Below are positions 1 through 8,693 of a stretch of DNA of 64,000 nucleotides, in pieces (the stretch's first letter is position 1; the number at the start of each line of letters is the position of its first letter). Source of the stretch: Streptomyces sp. 130 (GTDB lineage: Bacteria; Actinomycetota; Actinomycetes; Streptomycetales; Streptomycetaceae); assembly GCF_007096885.1 (NCBI RefSeq), contig NZ_VJNO01000005.1:183269-247268 (forward strand), written 5' to 3'. Under the pieces are notes generated by a model that saw only the letters and a program-made list of their open reading frames with translations, did no database searches and was not told the DNA's origin. The position numbers and the translations under genes are program-made.

Positions 1-359
1 CCATCGCCAAGAAGTCCCTGCCCAAGGCCGACCAGGACAACCTCCGGGTCGTCTTCGTCACCACCGACCCGGAACGGGACACCCCGGCCTCCCTCGGCAG
101 CTGGCTCAAGGCGCAGGACCCCTCCTTCATCGGCCTCACCGGCGACTTCCCGGCCATCCAGGCGGGCGCCCGCCAGATCGGCATCGGCATCTCCGCGCCG
201 AAGAAGGAGAAGGACGGCACGGTCGTCTCCATGCACGGCTCGCAGGTCATCGCCTTCTCCCCGAAGACCGACAAGGGCTACCTGCTGTACAGCGAGGACA
301 CCACGCCCGACGACTACACCAAGGACCTCCCCAAGATCGTCAAGGGGGAGAACCCGTGA
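1..359 (+). CDS. sco: Sco1/SenC family copper chaperone (C-terminal part)
   Basis: The gene enters from the left edge, so only the last 118 or so codons are present. They read in the frame that ends at the TGA at 357-359. The fragment has the thioredoxin-like features of Sco1/SenC/PrrC proteins: a VFVTTDPERDTP strand and loop, then a MHGSQV segment whose His is the usual third copper ligand. The CxxxC motif would lie upstream of the window. Family members are membrane-anchored and deliver Cu(I) to cuproenzymes outside the cytoplasm. The stop overlaps the GTG of the next gene (GTGA), so the two are translationally coupled. In S. lividans a homologous group (Sco, ECuC, CopCD, DtpA) is linked to copper delivery and maturation of the radical copper oxidase GlxA; assignment to that role here is by family and context. 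Confidence 0.85.
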   Translation, partial: IAKKSLPKADQDNLRVVFVTTDPERDTPASLGSWLKAQDPSFIGLTGDFPAIQAGARQIGIGISAPKKEKDGTVVSMHGSQVIAFSPKTDKGYLLYSEDTTPDDYTKDLPKIVKGENP

Positions 360-805
360 ACCACCGCACCACCCTCGCCGCCGTCCTGGCCGTGACCGCG
401 GGCCTGACCCTGGCGGGGTGCTCGACCTCCTCGGACAAGCCGGAGCTGAAGGTCGTCGGCGGGTTCATGCCGCAGCCGGTCAACGACATGGCGGCCGGCT
501 TCCTCGTCGTGCAGAACAACGGCACCGGCGACGACCGCCTCACCTCGGTCACCAGCCCGCTCTCGGACGACGTCACGATCCACGAGACGAAGAACCAGGT
601 CATGCGGAAGGTGACGTCCTTCGACGTGCCCGCGGGCGGTGAGCTGGATCTCGAACGTGGTGGCAACCACATCATGTTCATGAAGCTCAAGAAGCAGCCC
701 AAGCAGGGCCAGAGGGTGTCCGTGGAACTGCACTTCGAGAAGGCCGGCGCGATCGAGGTCGACCTTCCCGTGAAGGAGACCACCCACAATCCGAAGAAGC
801 AGTGA
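356..805 (+). CDS. ecuC: PCuAC-type periplasmic/extracellular copper chaperone lipoprotein
   Basis: 149 aa. The N-terminus is a lipoprotein signal ending in the lipobox LAGC at about residues 19-22, so the mature protein should be lipid-anchored on the outer face of the membrane. The body is the PCuAC (DUF461) cupredoxin-like fold. Candidate copper ligands are visible in the expected order: an IHETKNQVM segment (His, then Met) and a NHIMFM segment (His and Met). The start is GTG, overlapping the stop of the Sco gene by GTGA. PCuAC proteins pass Cu(I) to Sco or to cuproenzymes. The position between Sco and the CopC-CopD fusion supports a copper trafficking operon. The symbol follows the S. lividans naming and is inferred from context. 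Confidence 0.85.
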   Translation: MNHRTTLAAVLAVTAGLTLAGCSTSSDKPELKVVGGFMPQPVNDMAAGFLVVQNNGTGDDRLTSVTSPLSDDVTIHETKNQVMRKVTSFDVPAGGELDLERGGNHIMFMKLKKQPKQGQRVSVELHFEKAGAIEVDLPVKETTHNPKKQ

Positions 806-819
806 GGGACTGACACGCC

Positions 820-2787
820 ATGACAGCCACCGCCCCGCCCTTCGGGCCGCCCCCGTCCGCCCTGCGCCGGCCGCTCGCCGCGGCCGGACTGCTCACCGCG
901 CTGCTCGGCGCGGTGCTCGGTCTGCTGCTGGCCGTCGCGGCCCCCGCGTCGGCCCACGCCGCGCTCACCGGGAGCGACCCGCAGGACGGGACGGTGGTCG
1001 CCACGGCACCCACCGAGGTCACCCTCACCTTCTCCGAGCAGGTCGCCCTCGGGGCGGACTCGATCCGCGTCCTGGACCCCTCGGGCCAACGCGCCGACAC
1101 CAAGGCCGCCCCGCGCGACCTGCACAGTGGGTCCACCGTGAAGTACGGCGTCGCCCTGCGCGGCGGCCTCGGCGACGGCACGTACACCGTGGCCTGGCAG
1201 GCAGTCTCCGCCGACAGCCACCCGGTCTCCGGCGCCTTCACCTTCTCCATCGGGGCCCCCTCCGAGACCACCGTCGCCCTCCCCGAGAGCGAGGCCGGGG
1301 GAGGGCTCGTCGGCACGCTCTACGACATCGCCCGCTACGCCGCGTACGCCGGGTTCATCGTGCTCGCCGGCGGCGCCGCCTTCGTCCTGGCCTGCTGGCG
1401 ACGCGGGGCGGGTGCGCGACCACTGCAACGCCTGGTCGTACGCGGCTGGATCACGCTCACCGCGGCGACGATCGCGATGCTGCTCCTGCGCAGCTCGTAC
1501 ACCGGCTCCGGGAAGCTGGGGGACGTCCTCGACCTGGACGGCCTGAAGGCGGTCCTGGACACCAAGCCCGGTGCGGCCCTGGTCTCCCGGCTCCTGCTCC
1601 TCGGCGCCGGTGCGCTGTTCGTCGCCGTGCTGTTCGGCACGTACGCCAAGCGGGAGGACCCGCGCGAGAAGCGGGACCTCACCTTCGGACTCGCCATCGG
1701 CGGTGTGGTCATCGCCGCCGGGATCGCCGGCACCTGGGCGCTCGCCGAGCACGCGTCGACGGGCATCCAGTCCGGCATCGCCATGCCCGTGGACGTGCTC
1801 CACCTGCTGGCCGTCGCCGCCTGGCTGGGCGGGCTCGTGGCCCTGCTGACCGCGCTGTACCGCACACCCGACCTGACCTCGGCGGCGGTGCGCCGCTTCT
1901 CCACGATCGCCTTCGTCAGTGTGGTCGTCCTCGTCGCGACGGGGGTCTACCAGTCATGGCGGCAGGTCGGCACCTGGTCGGCGCTGACCGGTACGGGATA
2001 CGGGCAGCTGCTGCTGGTCAAGGTGGGCCTCGTCGCCGTCCTGGTGGGGATCGCGTCGATGTCGCGGCGGTGGACGGCGAGGCTCGCCGAGGGCGGCGAT
2101 GCCCCGGCGGCGGTGCCCGACGCCGGAGAGCAGCCCGAGACCGAAGCAGAGGCCGAGACCAAAGCAGAGGCCGAGACCGAAGTGGAGGCCGCAGGGGACC
2201 CCGCAGAGGACCCCGCCCGGGCGGCTCAGCTCGCCCGGCAGCGGGCCGCCGTGGCCACCGCAGAGAAGAAGCGGATACGCGACGCCGACCCCGGCCGCTC
2301 GGGGCTCCGCCGCTCCGTGCTGGCCGAGGTCGGCGTCGCCGTGGCCCTCCTGGCGGTGACCACGGTCCTCACGTCGACCGAGCCGGGCCGTACGGAGGAA
2401 GAGGCAGCACGCTCCTCGTCCGCGGCGGCCGGGCCTGTGGACAGCGGCCCGGTCACTCTCGCGCTGCCCTTCGACACGGGCGGCGCGGACGGCAAGGGCA
2501 CGGTACGGATGGACATCGACCCGGGACGTACCGGCGCCAACGTGATCCACCTGTGGATCGAGGACCCCGGCAAGAAGCCCATGGACGTCCCCGAGGTGAA
2601 GATCGCCTTCACCCTGGAGTCCAAGGACATCGGCCCCCTGCCGGCCGCCCCGGTCCGGCTGACCGAGGGGCACTGGACCGCCACCGGCCTCCAGCTCCCG
2701 ATCGCGGGCGACTGGAAGGTCGCGGTGACGGTACGGACCTCCGACATCGACCAGACGACGGTCGACAAGAACGTGAAGATCGGCTGA
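820..2787 (+). CDS. CopC-CopD fusion copper protein (YcnJ-like)
   Basis: 655 aa. A signal peptide ends in APASA, so the mature protein would begin with His46, which in CopC proteins is a copper ligand. Residues about 46-142 are the CopC beta-sandwich. A proline-poor linker leads to a CopD-type membrane domain of about eight helices (about 165-415). Next comes a very acidic cytoplasmic stretch rich in Glu and Ala, encoded by an 18-bp tandem repeat, then one more membrane helix (about 499-517). The final extracytoplasmic domain of about 120 residues resembles YtkA/FixH-like beta domains. It lies 14 bp after the PCuAC gene and just before dtpA. The likely role is copper binding outside the cell and copper import or transfer; direction of transport is not shown by sequence. 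Confidence 0.85.
   Translation: MTATAPPFGPPPSALRRPLAAAGLLTALLGAVLGLLLAVAAPASAHAALTGSDPQDGTVVATAPTEVTLTFSEQVALGADSIRVLDPSGQRADTKAAPRDLHSGSTVKYGVALRGGLGDGTYTVAWQAVSADSHPVSGAFTFSIGAPSETTVALPESEAGGGLVGTLYDIARYAAYAGFIVLAGGAAFVLACWRRGAGARPLQRLVVRGWITLTAATIAMLLLRSSYTGSGKLGDVLDLDGLKAVLDTKPGAALVSRLLLLGAGALFVAVLFGTYAKREDPREKRDLTFGLAIGGVVIAAGIAGTWALAEHASTGIQSGIAMPVDVLHLLAVAAWLGGLVALLTALYRTPDLTSAAVRRFSTIAFVSVVVLVATGVYQSWRQVGTWSALTGTGYGQLLLVKVGLVAVLVGIASMSRRWTARLAEGGDAPAAVPDAGEQPETEAEAETKAEAETEVEAAGDPAEDPARAAQLARQRAAVATAEKKRIRDADPGRSGLRRSVLAEVGVAVALLAVTTVLTSTEPGRTEEEAARSSSAAAGPVDSGPVTLALPFDTGGADGKGTVRMDIDPGRTGANVIHLWIEDPGKKPMDVPEVKIAFTLESKDIGPLPAAPVRLTEGHWTATGLQLPIAGDWKVAVTVRTSDIDQTTVDKNVKIG
2137..2190 (+). 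repeat. Three in-frame 18-bp tandem repeats (acidic linker of CopCD)
   Basis: Three contiguous units, 2137-2154, 2155-2172 and 2173-2190, each read GAGACC(G/A)AAG(CA/TG)GAGGCC and encode ET(E/K)AEA or ETEVEA. Unit length is a multiple of three, so copy number could vary without breaking the frame. Confidence 0.85.
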
Positions 2788-2795
2788 GCGGGACC

Positions 2796-4082
2796 GTGAG
2801 CGGAAAAAGCACGAGCAGCGACACCAGTAACACCCATGCCCTCTCCCGGCGGCGGCTTCTCGGCACCGCGGGCGCCGCCGGGGCGACCGGACTGGTCCTC
2901 GGAGCGGCCGGGGGCGCCACCGGCTATGCCGCGACACGCGACCAGGCACCGGCCGCGCTGACCACGGTCGGCTCCACCGAGGTGATGTTTCACGGGAAAC
3001 ATCAACCGGGGATCACCACTCCGCTTCAGGCGTCCGGCCATCTGATCGCCTTCGACCTCGCCCCCGGGGCCGGGCGCAAGCAGGCCGCCGCCCTGATGCG
3101 CCGCTGGTCCGCGGTGGCGCGGCGGCTGATGGCCGGTGAACCCACCGCAGGCGCGGCGGACGGGCCCGGACACGACACCGGTGTCGCGCTCGACGCGGGT
3201 CCGTCCTCGCTCACCGTCACCTTCGGCTTCGGCGCCACCTTCTTCGAACGCACGGGCCTCACCGCGCACCGTCCGCCGGGGCTGGACCCGCTGCCGCCGT
3301 TCTCCTCCGACCACCTGGACGCCCGCCGGTCCAACGGGGACCTGTGGGTCCAGATCGGCGCCGACGACGCGCTCGTCGCCTTCCACGCGCTGCGGGCCGT
3401 ACAGAAGGAGGCCGCCTCGACGGCCACCGTGCGCTGGCAGATGAACGGCTTCAACCGCACGCCCGGAGCGACCGCGAGGCCGATGACGGCCCGCAATCTG
3501 ATGGGCCAGGTCGACGGCACCGGCAATCCGAAGCCCACGGACGACGACTTCGACAAGCGCCTGTTCGTCCCCGGTGGCCAGGACCCGGCGTACGAATGGC
3601 TCGCGGGCGGCTCCTACGCGGTGGTCCGGCGCATCCGGATGCTCCTGGACGACTGGGAAAAGCTTCCGGTGGAGCGCCAGGAGCGGGTCATCGGCCGGCG
3701 CAAGGCGGACGGCGCCCCGCTCAGTGGCGGTACCGAGACCACCGCGATGGACCTCGACAAGGCGGGCCCTGACGGCAAGCTGCTGATCCCGGACAACGCG
3801 CACGCCCGGATCTCGTCGCCCGAGCGCAACAGCGGCGCGGCGATGCTGCGCCGGCCGTTCTCGTACCACGACGGGATCGACCAGGACGGCACCCCGGACG
3901 CCGGGCTGCTGTTCATCTGCTGGCAGGCCGACCCGCTGCGCGGCTTCGTCCCGGTGCAGCGCAAGCTGGACCGGGGCGACGCGCTCTCCCCCTTCATCCG
4001 CCACGAGGCGAGCGGGCTGTTCGCGGTGCCCGGCGGGGCGGCGGCCGGTGAGTACGTGGGGCAGCGGCTTCTGGAGTCCTGA
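2796..4082 (+). CDS. dtpA: Tat-exported DyP-type heme peroxidase
   Basis: 428 aa from GTG 2796, chosen because it gives a clean twin-arginine signal (SRRRLLGTAG, about residues 17-26) followed by a hydrophobic stretch; the open frame continues upstream but lies inside the CopCD gene. The DyP signature GQVDGTGNP is at about residue 237. The C-terminal half has the family pattern GGSYAVVRRIRM and a NAHARISSPERN segment that should carry the proximal heme His. DyP peroxidases use H2O2. The S. lividans homologue DtpA is exported folded by Tat and is needed, with the neighbouring copper chaperones, for maturation of GlxA. The gene also contains a near-perfect parS (2986-3001). Confidence 0.9.
   Translation: MSGKSTSSDTSNTHALSRRRLLGTAGAAGATGLVLGAAGGATGYAATRDQAPAALTTVGSTEVMFHGKHQPGITTPLQASGHLIAFDLAPGAGRKQAAALMRRWSAVARRLMAGEPTAGAADGPGHDTGVALDAGPSSLTVTFGFGATFFERTGLTAHRPPGLDPLPPFSSDHLDARRSNGDLWVQIGADDALVAFHALRAVQKEAASTATVRWQMNGFNRTPGATARPMTARNLMGQVDGTGNPKPTDDDFDKRLFVPGGQDPAYEWLAGGSYAVVRRIRMLLDDWEKLPVERQERVIGRRKADGAPLSGGTETTAMDLDKAGPDGKLLIPDNAHARISSPERNSGAAMLRRPFSYHDGIDQDGTPDAGLLFICWQADPLRGFVPVQRKLDRGDALSPFIRHEASGLFAVPGGAAAGEYVGQRLLES
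2983..3004. other. Near-parS site inside dtpA
   Basis: The 16-mer TGTTTCACGGGAAACA at 2986-3001 matches parS (TGTTTCACGTGAAACA) at 15 of 16 positions. The dyad extends three more pairs on each side (TGA/TCA) to 2983-3004. It lies inside the dtpA coding sequence. ParB binding is inferred; the one substitution is in the central CG(T)G half and may weaken binding. Confidence 0.6.
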
Positions 4083-4142
4083 GCCGCACAGGGCCTGTCC
4101 GTCCGGGCCTTACGCGCTGCCACCGCGCATTAGGGTGACGGT

Positions 4143-5078
4143 ATGTCCGCCACGCGCTACGCCTATCTCGGCCCTGAAGGCACCTTCACCGAGGTCGCCC
4201 TCCGTACGCTCCCGGAAGCCGCCACCCGCGAACTCGTCCCGATGGTCTCCGTCCCGGCGGCTCTGGACGCGGTGCGCAACGGAACGGCCGCCGCGGCACT
4301 CGTACCGATCGAGAACTCGGTCGAGGGCGGTATCACCACCACCCTCGACCAGCTCACCAGCGGCGAGCCGCTGATGATCTACCGCGAGGTACTGCTCTCC
4401 ATCACCTTCGCCCTGCTCGTACGGCCCGGTACCGAGCTGTCCGACATCAAGACGGTCACCGCTCACCCGGCCGCGCAGCCGCAGGTGCGCAACTGGATGG
4501 CCGCCCATCTCCCGCAGGCGGTATGGGAGTCGGCGGCATCCAACGCGGACGGCGCGCGGCTCGTCCAGGAGGGCCGCTACGACGCCGCCTTCGCAGGGGA
4601 GTTCGCGGCGGAGAGGTACGGGCTCGAACCGCTGGTGACCGAGATCCACGACGCGGAGAACGCGCAGACCCGCTTCGTGCTCGTGGGCCGCCCGGCCAGG
4701 CCCTCCGCGCCGACCGGTGCGGACAAGACCTCCGTGGTGATCTGGCTGGGCGACGACCACCCCGGTGCCCTGCTCGAACTGCTCCAGGAGTTCGCGGTGC
4801 GCGGGGTGAACCTGATGCTGATCCAGTCACGGCCGACCGGGGCCGGCATCGGCAACTACTGCTTCGCGGTGGACGCGGAGGGCCATATCTCCGACCGCCG
4901 GGTGGGCGAGGCCCTGATGGGGCTCAAACGCATCTGCCCCAATGTGCGCTTCCTCGGCTCCTACCCGCGGGCCGGTGTGACTCTGGAAGAGGTGCGCCCG
5001 CTGCGCGCGGGCACGTCCGACGCGGAGTTCACCGAGGCGTCCGACTGGCTGGCACGCAGCCAGGACGGGCGGGCCTGA
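4143..5078 (+). CDS. pheA: Prephenate dehydratase
   Basis: 311 aa, ATG start. It converts prephenate to phenylpyruvate, the committed step to phenylalanine. The N-terminal catalytic domain starts with YLGPEGTFTE, and a TTTLDQL segment carries the substrate-binding residues. The C-terminal ACT domain (from about residue 195) holds the phenylalanine-sensing motifs in the form GALLELL and QSRP (usually GALV and ESRP), so feedback inhibition by phenylalanine is likely. This is a stand-alone dehydratase, as usual in actinobacteria, not fused to chorismate mutase. It is separated by 60 bp from dtpA and followed by a long gap rich in DnaA boxes. Confidence 0.95.
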   Translation: MSATRYAYLGPEGTFTEVALRTLPEAATRELVPMVSVPAALDAVRNGTAAAALVPIENSVEGGITTTLDQLTSGEPLMIYREVLLSITFALLVRPGTELSDIKTVTAHPAAQPQVRNWMAAHLPQAVWESAASNADGARLVQEGRYDAAFAGEFAAERYGLEPLVTEIHDAENAQTRFVLVGRPARPSAPTGADKTSVVIWLGDDHPGALLELLQEFAVRGVNLMLIQSRPTGAGIGNYCFAVDAEGHISDRRVGEALMGLKRICPNVRFLGSYPRAGVTLEEVRPLRAGTSDAEFTEASDWLARSQDGRA

Positions 5079-5594
5079 CCGAACCCTGGGACCGCCGGTC
5101 CAGGCCCCGGCCTGTCCACAGGGCCAGTGGGATCAGAGGATTGTCGACTCCGGCAGAAGTTATCCACAGGAGAGGGATCGTGCCTGGGGACAAGTCGACA
5201 CCGTAATCCGACATGGTCGACAAACCGACACAGCCCACTCGCACCCTTCCACAGGGCATCTGTTCGGGCCGTGTCAGCCCAATTCCGTTGATCAACTCTT
5301 TAGAGCTAGCAATTCCCACCCGAACGAGCGCGGAAAACGGGTTTGAACCTTGAATCCACGCGTTTTCACCAGGCCCCCGGAATGATCTCCTCCGCGTCCA
5401 CAGACTTCCCCCACAGCCTGTGGATAACTTTGACGGACTGGCCACACCTGTGGAAAAGCCTCGCCCAACTACCCCACCGCGCAAGCCTCGTGACCCACTC
5501 GCTCCACAATGCCAAATACCGGCAATTCGGGCAAAGCGCCACGCTTGTTCCTATCGGTTCAAGTGGGTGAAGCCGACACCGGTAGCCTGGAGGA
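5079..5594. promoter_or_regulatory. pheA-serS gap with a group of DnaA boxes
   Basis: A 516-bp stretch without a gene, clearly more AT-rich than its surroundings. It holds two perfect TTATCCACA DnaA boxes in opposite orientations (5160-5168, and 5419-5427 as TGTGGATAA). Two more differ at one base from TTGTCCACA or TTATCCACA (5112-5120 and 5449-5457). Weaker candidates lie at 5245-5253, 5394-5402 and 5500-5508. The serS promoter must also be here. S. coelicolor is known to carry non-oriC DnaA-box clusters near the origin, one of which titrates DnaA; this gap may be the counterpart. Confidence 0.7.
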
Positions 5595-6884
5595 GTGATT
5601 GACCTTCGCCTGATTCGTGAGGACCCCGACCGTGTTCGCGCCTCCCAGCGCAACCGGGGAGAGGACGTCGCACTCGTCGATGCCCTGCTCTCCGCCGACG
5701 AACGGCGCAGGTCGTCCGGGGCCGCTTTCGATGAACTCCGTTCCGAGCAGAAATCGCTCGGCAAACTCATCCCCAAGGCCTCTCCTGAGGAACGCACCGC
5801 ACTCCTGAGCCGCGCCGAGCAGCTCAAGGCCGACGTCAAGGCGGCCGACGCCGCCCAGGACGAGGCCGACGCGGAGACCAGGAACCTGCTGCTCCGCCTC
5901 GGCAACATCGTCCACCCGGACGTGCCGGTCGGCGGCGAGGAGGACTTCGTCGTCCTGGAGACCCACGGAACGATCCGCGACTTCGGCGCCGAGGGGTTCG
6001 AGCCCAAGGATCACCTGGAGCTCGGCGAGGCGCTCGGCGCCATCGACATGGAGCGCGGCGCCAAGGTGTCCGGCTCGCGCTTCTACTACCTGACGGGCAT
6101 CGGCGCCCTGCTGGAGCTCGCCCTCGTCAACGCGGCGGTCGCCCAGGCCACCGAGGCCGGCTTCACCCCGATGCTGACCCCGACCCTGGTCCGCCCCCGC
6201 GCCATGGAGGGCACCGGCTTCCTCGGCCAGGCCGCGGAGGACGTCTACCACCTGGACAAGGACGACCAGTACCTGGTCGGCACCTCCGAGGTACCGCTCG
6301 CCGCGTACCACATGGACGAGATCATCGACGCGGACAAGCTGCCGCTGCGCTACGCCGGCTACTCGTCCTGCTACCGCCGCGAGGCGGGGACGTACGGCAA
6401 GGACACCCGCGGCATCTTCCGGGTGCACCAGTTCACCAAGGTCGAGATGTTCTCGTACGTCGACCCGGCGGACGCGGAGGCCGAGCACCTGCGCCTCCTG
6501 GACTGGGAGAAGCAGTGGCTCACCGGCCTCGAACTGCCCTTCCAGGTCATCGACGTCGCCAGCGGCGACCTGGGGGCCTCGGCCACCAGGAAGTACGACT
6601 GCGAGGCGTGGATCCCGACCCAGGGCAAGTACCGCGAGCTCACCTCGGCGTCCAACTGCGGCGAGTTCCAGGCGCGGCGGCTCTCGGTCCGGATGCGGGA
6701 CAACCGCGACGGCAAGAAGACCACGAGGCCCCTGGCCACGCTCAACGGCACCCTCTGCGCCGTCCCCCGCACCATCGTGGCGATCCTGGAGAACCACCAG
6801 CTGGCCGACGGCTCGGTGCGGGTGCCCGAGGTGCTCCGCCCCTACCTGGGCGGGCGCGAGATTCTGGAGCCGGTCGCCAAGTGA
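5595..6884 (+). CDS. serS: Seryl-tRNA synthetase
   Basis: 429 aa from GTG 5595, preceded by GGAGGA close to the start. It charges tRNA-Ser (and tRNA-Sec where present) with serine in the cytoplasm. The N-terminal 100 residues form the antiparallel coiled-coil arm that binds the long variable arm of the tRNA. The class II catalytic core follows, with motif 2 ([24 protein letters not shown]) and motif 3 ([18 protein letters not shown]). Length and domain order are normal for the family. Its stop overlaps the start of the following HAD gene by GTGA, so the two are probably co-transcribed and share the terminator at 7708. Confidence 0.97.
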   Translation: MIDLRLIREDPDRVRASQRNRGEDVALVDALLSADERRRSSGAAFDELRSEQKSLGKLIPKASPEERTALLSRAEQLKADVKAADAAQDEADAETRNLLLRLGNIVHPDVPVGGEEDFVVLETHGTIRDFGAEGFEPKDHLELGEALGAIDMERGAKVSGSRFYYLTGIGALLELALVNAAVAQATEAGFTPMLTPTLVRPRAMEGTGFLGQAAEDVYHLDKDDQYLVGTSEVPLAAYHMDEIIDADKLPLRYAGYSSCYRREAGTYGKDTRGIFRVHQFTKVEMFSYVDPADAEAEHLRLLDWEKQWLTGLELPFQVIDVASGDLGASATRKYDCEAWIPTQGKYRELTSASNCGEFQARRLSVRMRDNRDGKKTTRPLATLNGTLCAVPRTIVAILENHQLADGSVRVPEVLRPYLGGREILEPVAK

Positions 6885-7687
6885 CCTTTCCCTACAAGCT
6901 CGTCGCGACGGACCTCGACGGCACCCTCCTGCGCGACGACGAAACCGTCTCCGCACGGACGCGCGAGGCCCTGAAGGCCGCCGCCGGTGCCGGCGCGGCG
7001 CACATCGTCGTCACCGGCCGCGCCGTCCCGTGGACCCGGCACATCCTGGACGACCTCGGCTACGAGGGACTGGCCGTCTGCGCCCAGGGCGCCCAGGTCT
7101 ACCACGCGGGTGAGCGCAGGCTGCTCACGTCGCTCACGCTGGACCGGCAGCTCGCCGGGCTCGCCCTGTCCAAGGTCGAGGCCGAGGTCGGTCCGCTGGC
7201 GCTGGCCGCGAGCCGCGACGGGCTCGACGGCGAGGTGCTGGTCGGCCCGGGCTACCGCGTACAGGAGGGCCCGCGTCCCGCCGTCTTCGTCCAGGACCCG
7301 GCCGAGATGTGGGCCGCTCCGCTGAACAAGGTCTACATACAGCACCCGGATCTGGACGACGACGCACTGGCGAAGGCCGCGCGGGGGGCGGTCGGGAATC
7401 TGGTGGACGTGGTCATGGCGGGGCCCGGAGTCGTGGAGATCCTGCCGCTGGGACTGAGCAAGGCCACCGGCCTCTCTCTCGCCGCGCGCCGACTGGGCGT
7501 GAAGGCCGCGGACACGATCGCCTTCGGCGACATGCCCAACGACATCCCCATGTTCGCCTGGGCCCGGCACGGCGTGGCCATGGCCAACGCCCACGCCGAT
7601 CTGAAGGCCGTCGCTCAGGAGACGACCGCGTCGAACGAGGACGACGGGATCGCGGTGGTGCTGGAGCGGCTGCTGCGGGACTCGTAG
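6881..7687 (+). CDS. HAD superfamily (Cof-type) phosphatase
   Basis: 268 aa from a GTG that overlaps the serS stop. Motif I is [10 protein letters not shown] (catalytic Asp pair), motif II is the VVTGR region, motif III is the Lys of the GLSKATGL segment, and motif IV is the acidic [12 protein letters not shown]. The large insertion between motifs II and III is the type IIB (C2) cap of Cof/YidA-like sugar-phosphate phosphatases. The substrate cannot be read from sequence. A paralogue lies at 18207-19073. Coupling with serS is conserved in streptomycetes as I recall, but no functional link is established. Confidence 0.88.
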   Translation: MTFPYKLVATDLDGTLLRDDETVSARTREALKAAAGAGAAHIVVTGRAVPWTRHILDDLGYEGLAVCAQGAQVYHAGERRLLTSLTLDRQLAGLALSKVEAEVGPLALAASRDGLDGEVLVGPGYRVQEGPRPAVFVQDPAEMWAAPLNKVYIQHPDLDDDALAKAARGAVGNLVDVVMAGPGVVEILPLGLSKATGLSLAARRLGVKAADTIAFGDMPNDIPMFAWARHGVAMANAHADLKAVAQETTASNEDDGIAVVLERLLRDS

Positions 7688-7707
7688 ACCGCCCGCCCTC
7701 TTCGCGC

Positions 7708-7748
7708 GGCTCAGGGACCGGGGCACCACCTCGGTCCCTGAGCCTTTT
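7708..7748 (+). terminator. Intrinsic terminator after serS-HAD
   Basis: Perfect 13-bp stem GGCTCAGGGACCG (7708-7720) / CGGTCCCTGAGCC (7732-7744) with an 11-nt loop, followed directly by TTTT. It is a classical rho-independent terminator for the plus-strand operon; the arms would also serve the minus-strand gene that ends at 7768. Confidence 0.85.
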
Positions 7749-7767
7749 CCATGCCTGTCGGATCGGA

Positions 7768-8460
7768 TCAGCGCTGGTTGCGCCGGTTCAGCTCCTTCAG
7801 GTTGCGCGCCAGGGCGTCCATGCGGTCGTCGAGCCGGATGACGTCCTCGGACACCCCGCTGAGCCGCACGCTCATGGCGCCGACGACCTGGTGGGTGGCC
7901 TCCAGCCTCCGGTCGAGGCTGTCCAGACGGTGCGACATCCGGCTGAGGACCGGGCCCAGCTCCTGCAGCGCGGTGCCCACGCCGGCCAGGTGGCTTTCGA
8001 CCCGGGTGACGCGGTGTTCGAGCGACGCGTATCCCGCACGCAGATCCTGCTCGGCGTCGAGCAGATACGTACGCACACACCTGGCGACGTCGCTGTCGCG
8101 AAGAAGCATGGCGACGTTGAGCACGGTCCGACGGGTGTAGAGGCGCAGCTGAGTGGCTGCCTGTGGATAACTCTCCCCCTCTCGGCCACCCCATAGCGAC
8201 AGCATGTCGCTATGGAAGTCTCGCAGGTCAGAGCCACGCAGCACGCGCATCCCGTTTTCGGAAAGCTCGTCCTGATGCCGGTCGGTCAACCTCCTGACCG
8301 CCCTTGTGGATACTTCGAAGTAACGAGCCACATCCTCTGTGCGAACGTGAATCCCGTCCGGGAGCATGACAAGGCACTTCACCTTGTCCAGGGCGTCGAC
8401 GCGCCCCATCTGTTCGACGCGCAGCGCGCGCGATTCGAGCAGAGCGACTTCCGTTGGCAT
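7768..8460 (-). CDS. Uncharacterised protein: N-terminal HTH-like region plus coiled coil
   Basis: 230 aa from the ATG at 8460, which has a GGAAGG ribosome site about 8 nt upstream; the open frame extends further but with uncharacteristic composition. I do not assign a function. The first half (DALDKVKCLVMLPDGIHVRTEDVARYFEVSTRAVRRLTDRHQDEL) looks like a helix-turn-helix with a VARYFEVSTRAVRRLT recognition element, and the next segment (NGMRVLRGSDLRDF) resembles small DNA-binding modules of phage antirepressors. The last 100 residues are a heptad-rich coiled coil. Similar streptomycete proteins exist, in my recollection without a verified role. Two DnaA-box-like sequences lie inside the gene (8162-8170 perfect TTATCCACA on the minus strand; 8305-8313 one mismatch). 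Confidence 0.6.
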   Translation of the reverse strand: MPTEVALLESRALRVEQMGRVDALDKVKCLVMLPDGIHVRTEDVARYFEVSTRAVRRLTDRHQDELSENGMRVLRGSDLRDFHSDMLSLWGGREGESYPQAATQLRLYTRRTVLNVAMLLRDSDVARCVRTYLLDAEQDLRAGYASLEHRVTRVESHLAGVGTALQELGPVLSRMSHRLDSLDRRLEATHQVVGAMSVRLSGVSEDVIRLDDRMDALARNLKELNRRNQR

Positions 8461-8693
8461 GAGCTGCCTTCCGTTCGTGAAAGCTTCGCGGAAATGGACA
8501 GCCCTCTCCCCGGGCTTCAGGGGCGGAGGACGCTCACGGTTGCCACTCACTCGAGGAACCGACCGACCAGGGCTCCTGCCCCGCCGAATCGGCCATCTGC
8601 ACTGTTCACGAACGCTACGACGCCACGGATTCCAGTTGCCTCCACGCACCGTGAACAACGCACCGATAACCGTACAGTTACGCGTAGTACTGT

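Noticed and set aside
2457..2465. Isolated single-mismatch DnaA-box-like 9-mers inside genes, for example in the CopCD gene and at about 46022-46030
   Set aside because: Single weak matches in coding DNA are expected by chance; only grouped or perfect boxes were kept.
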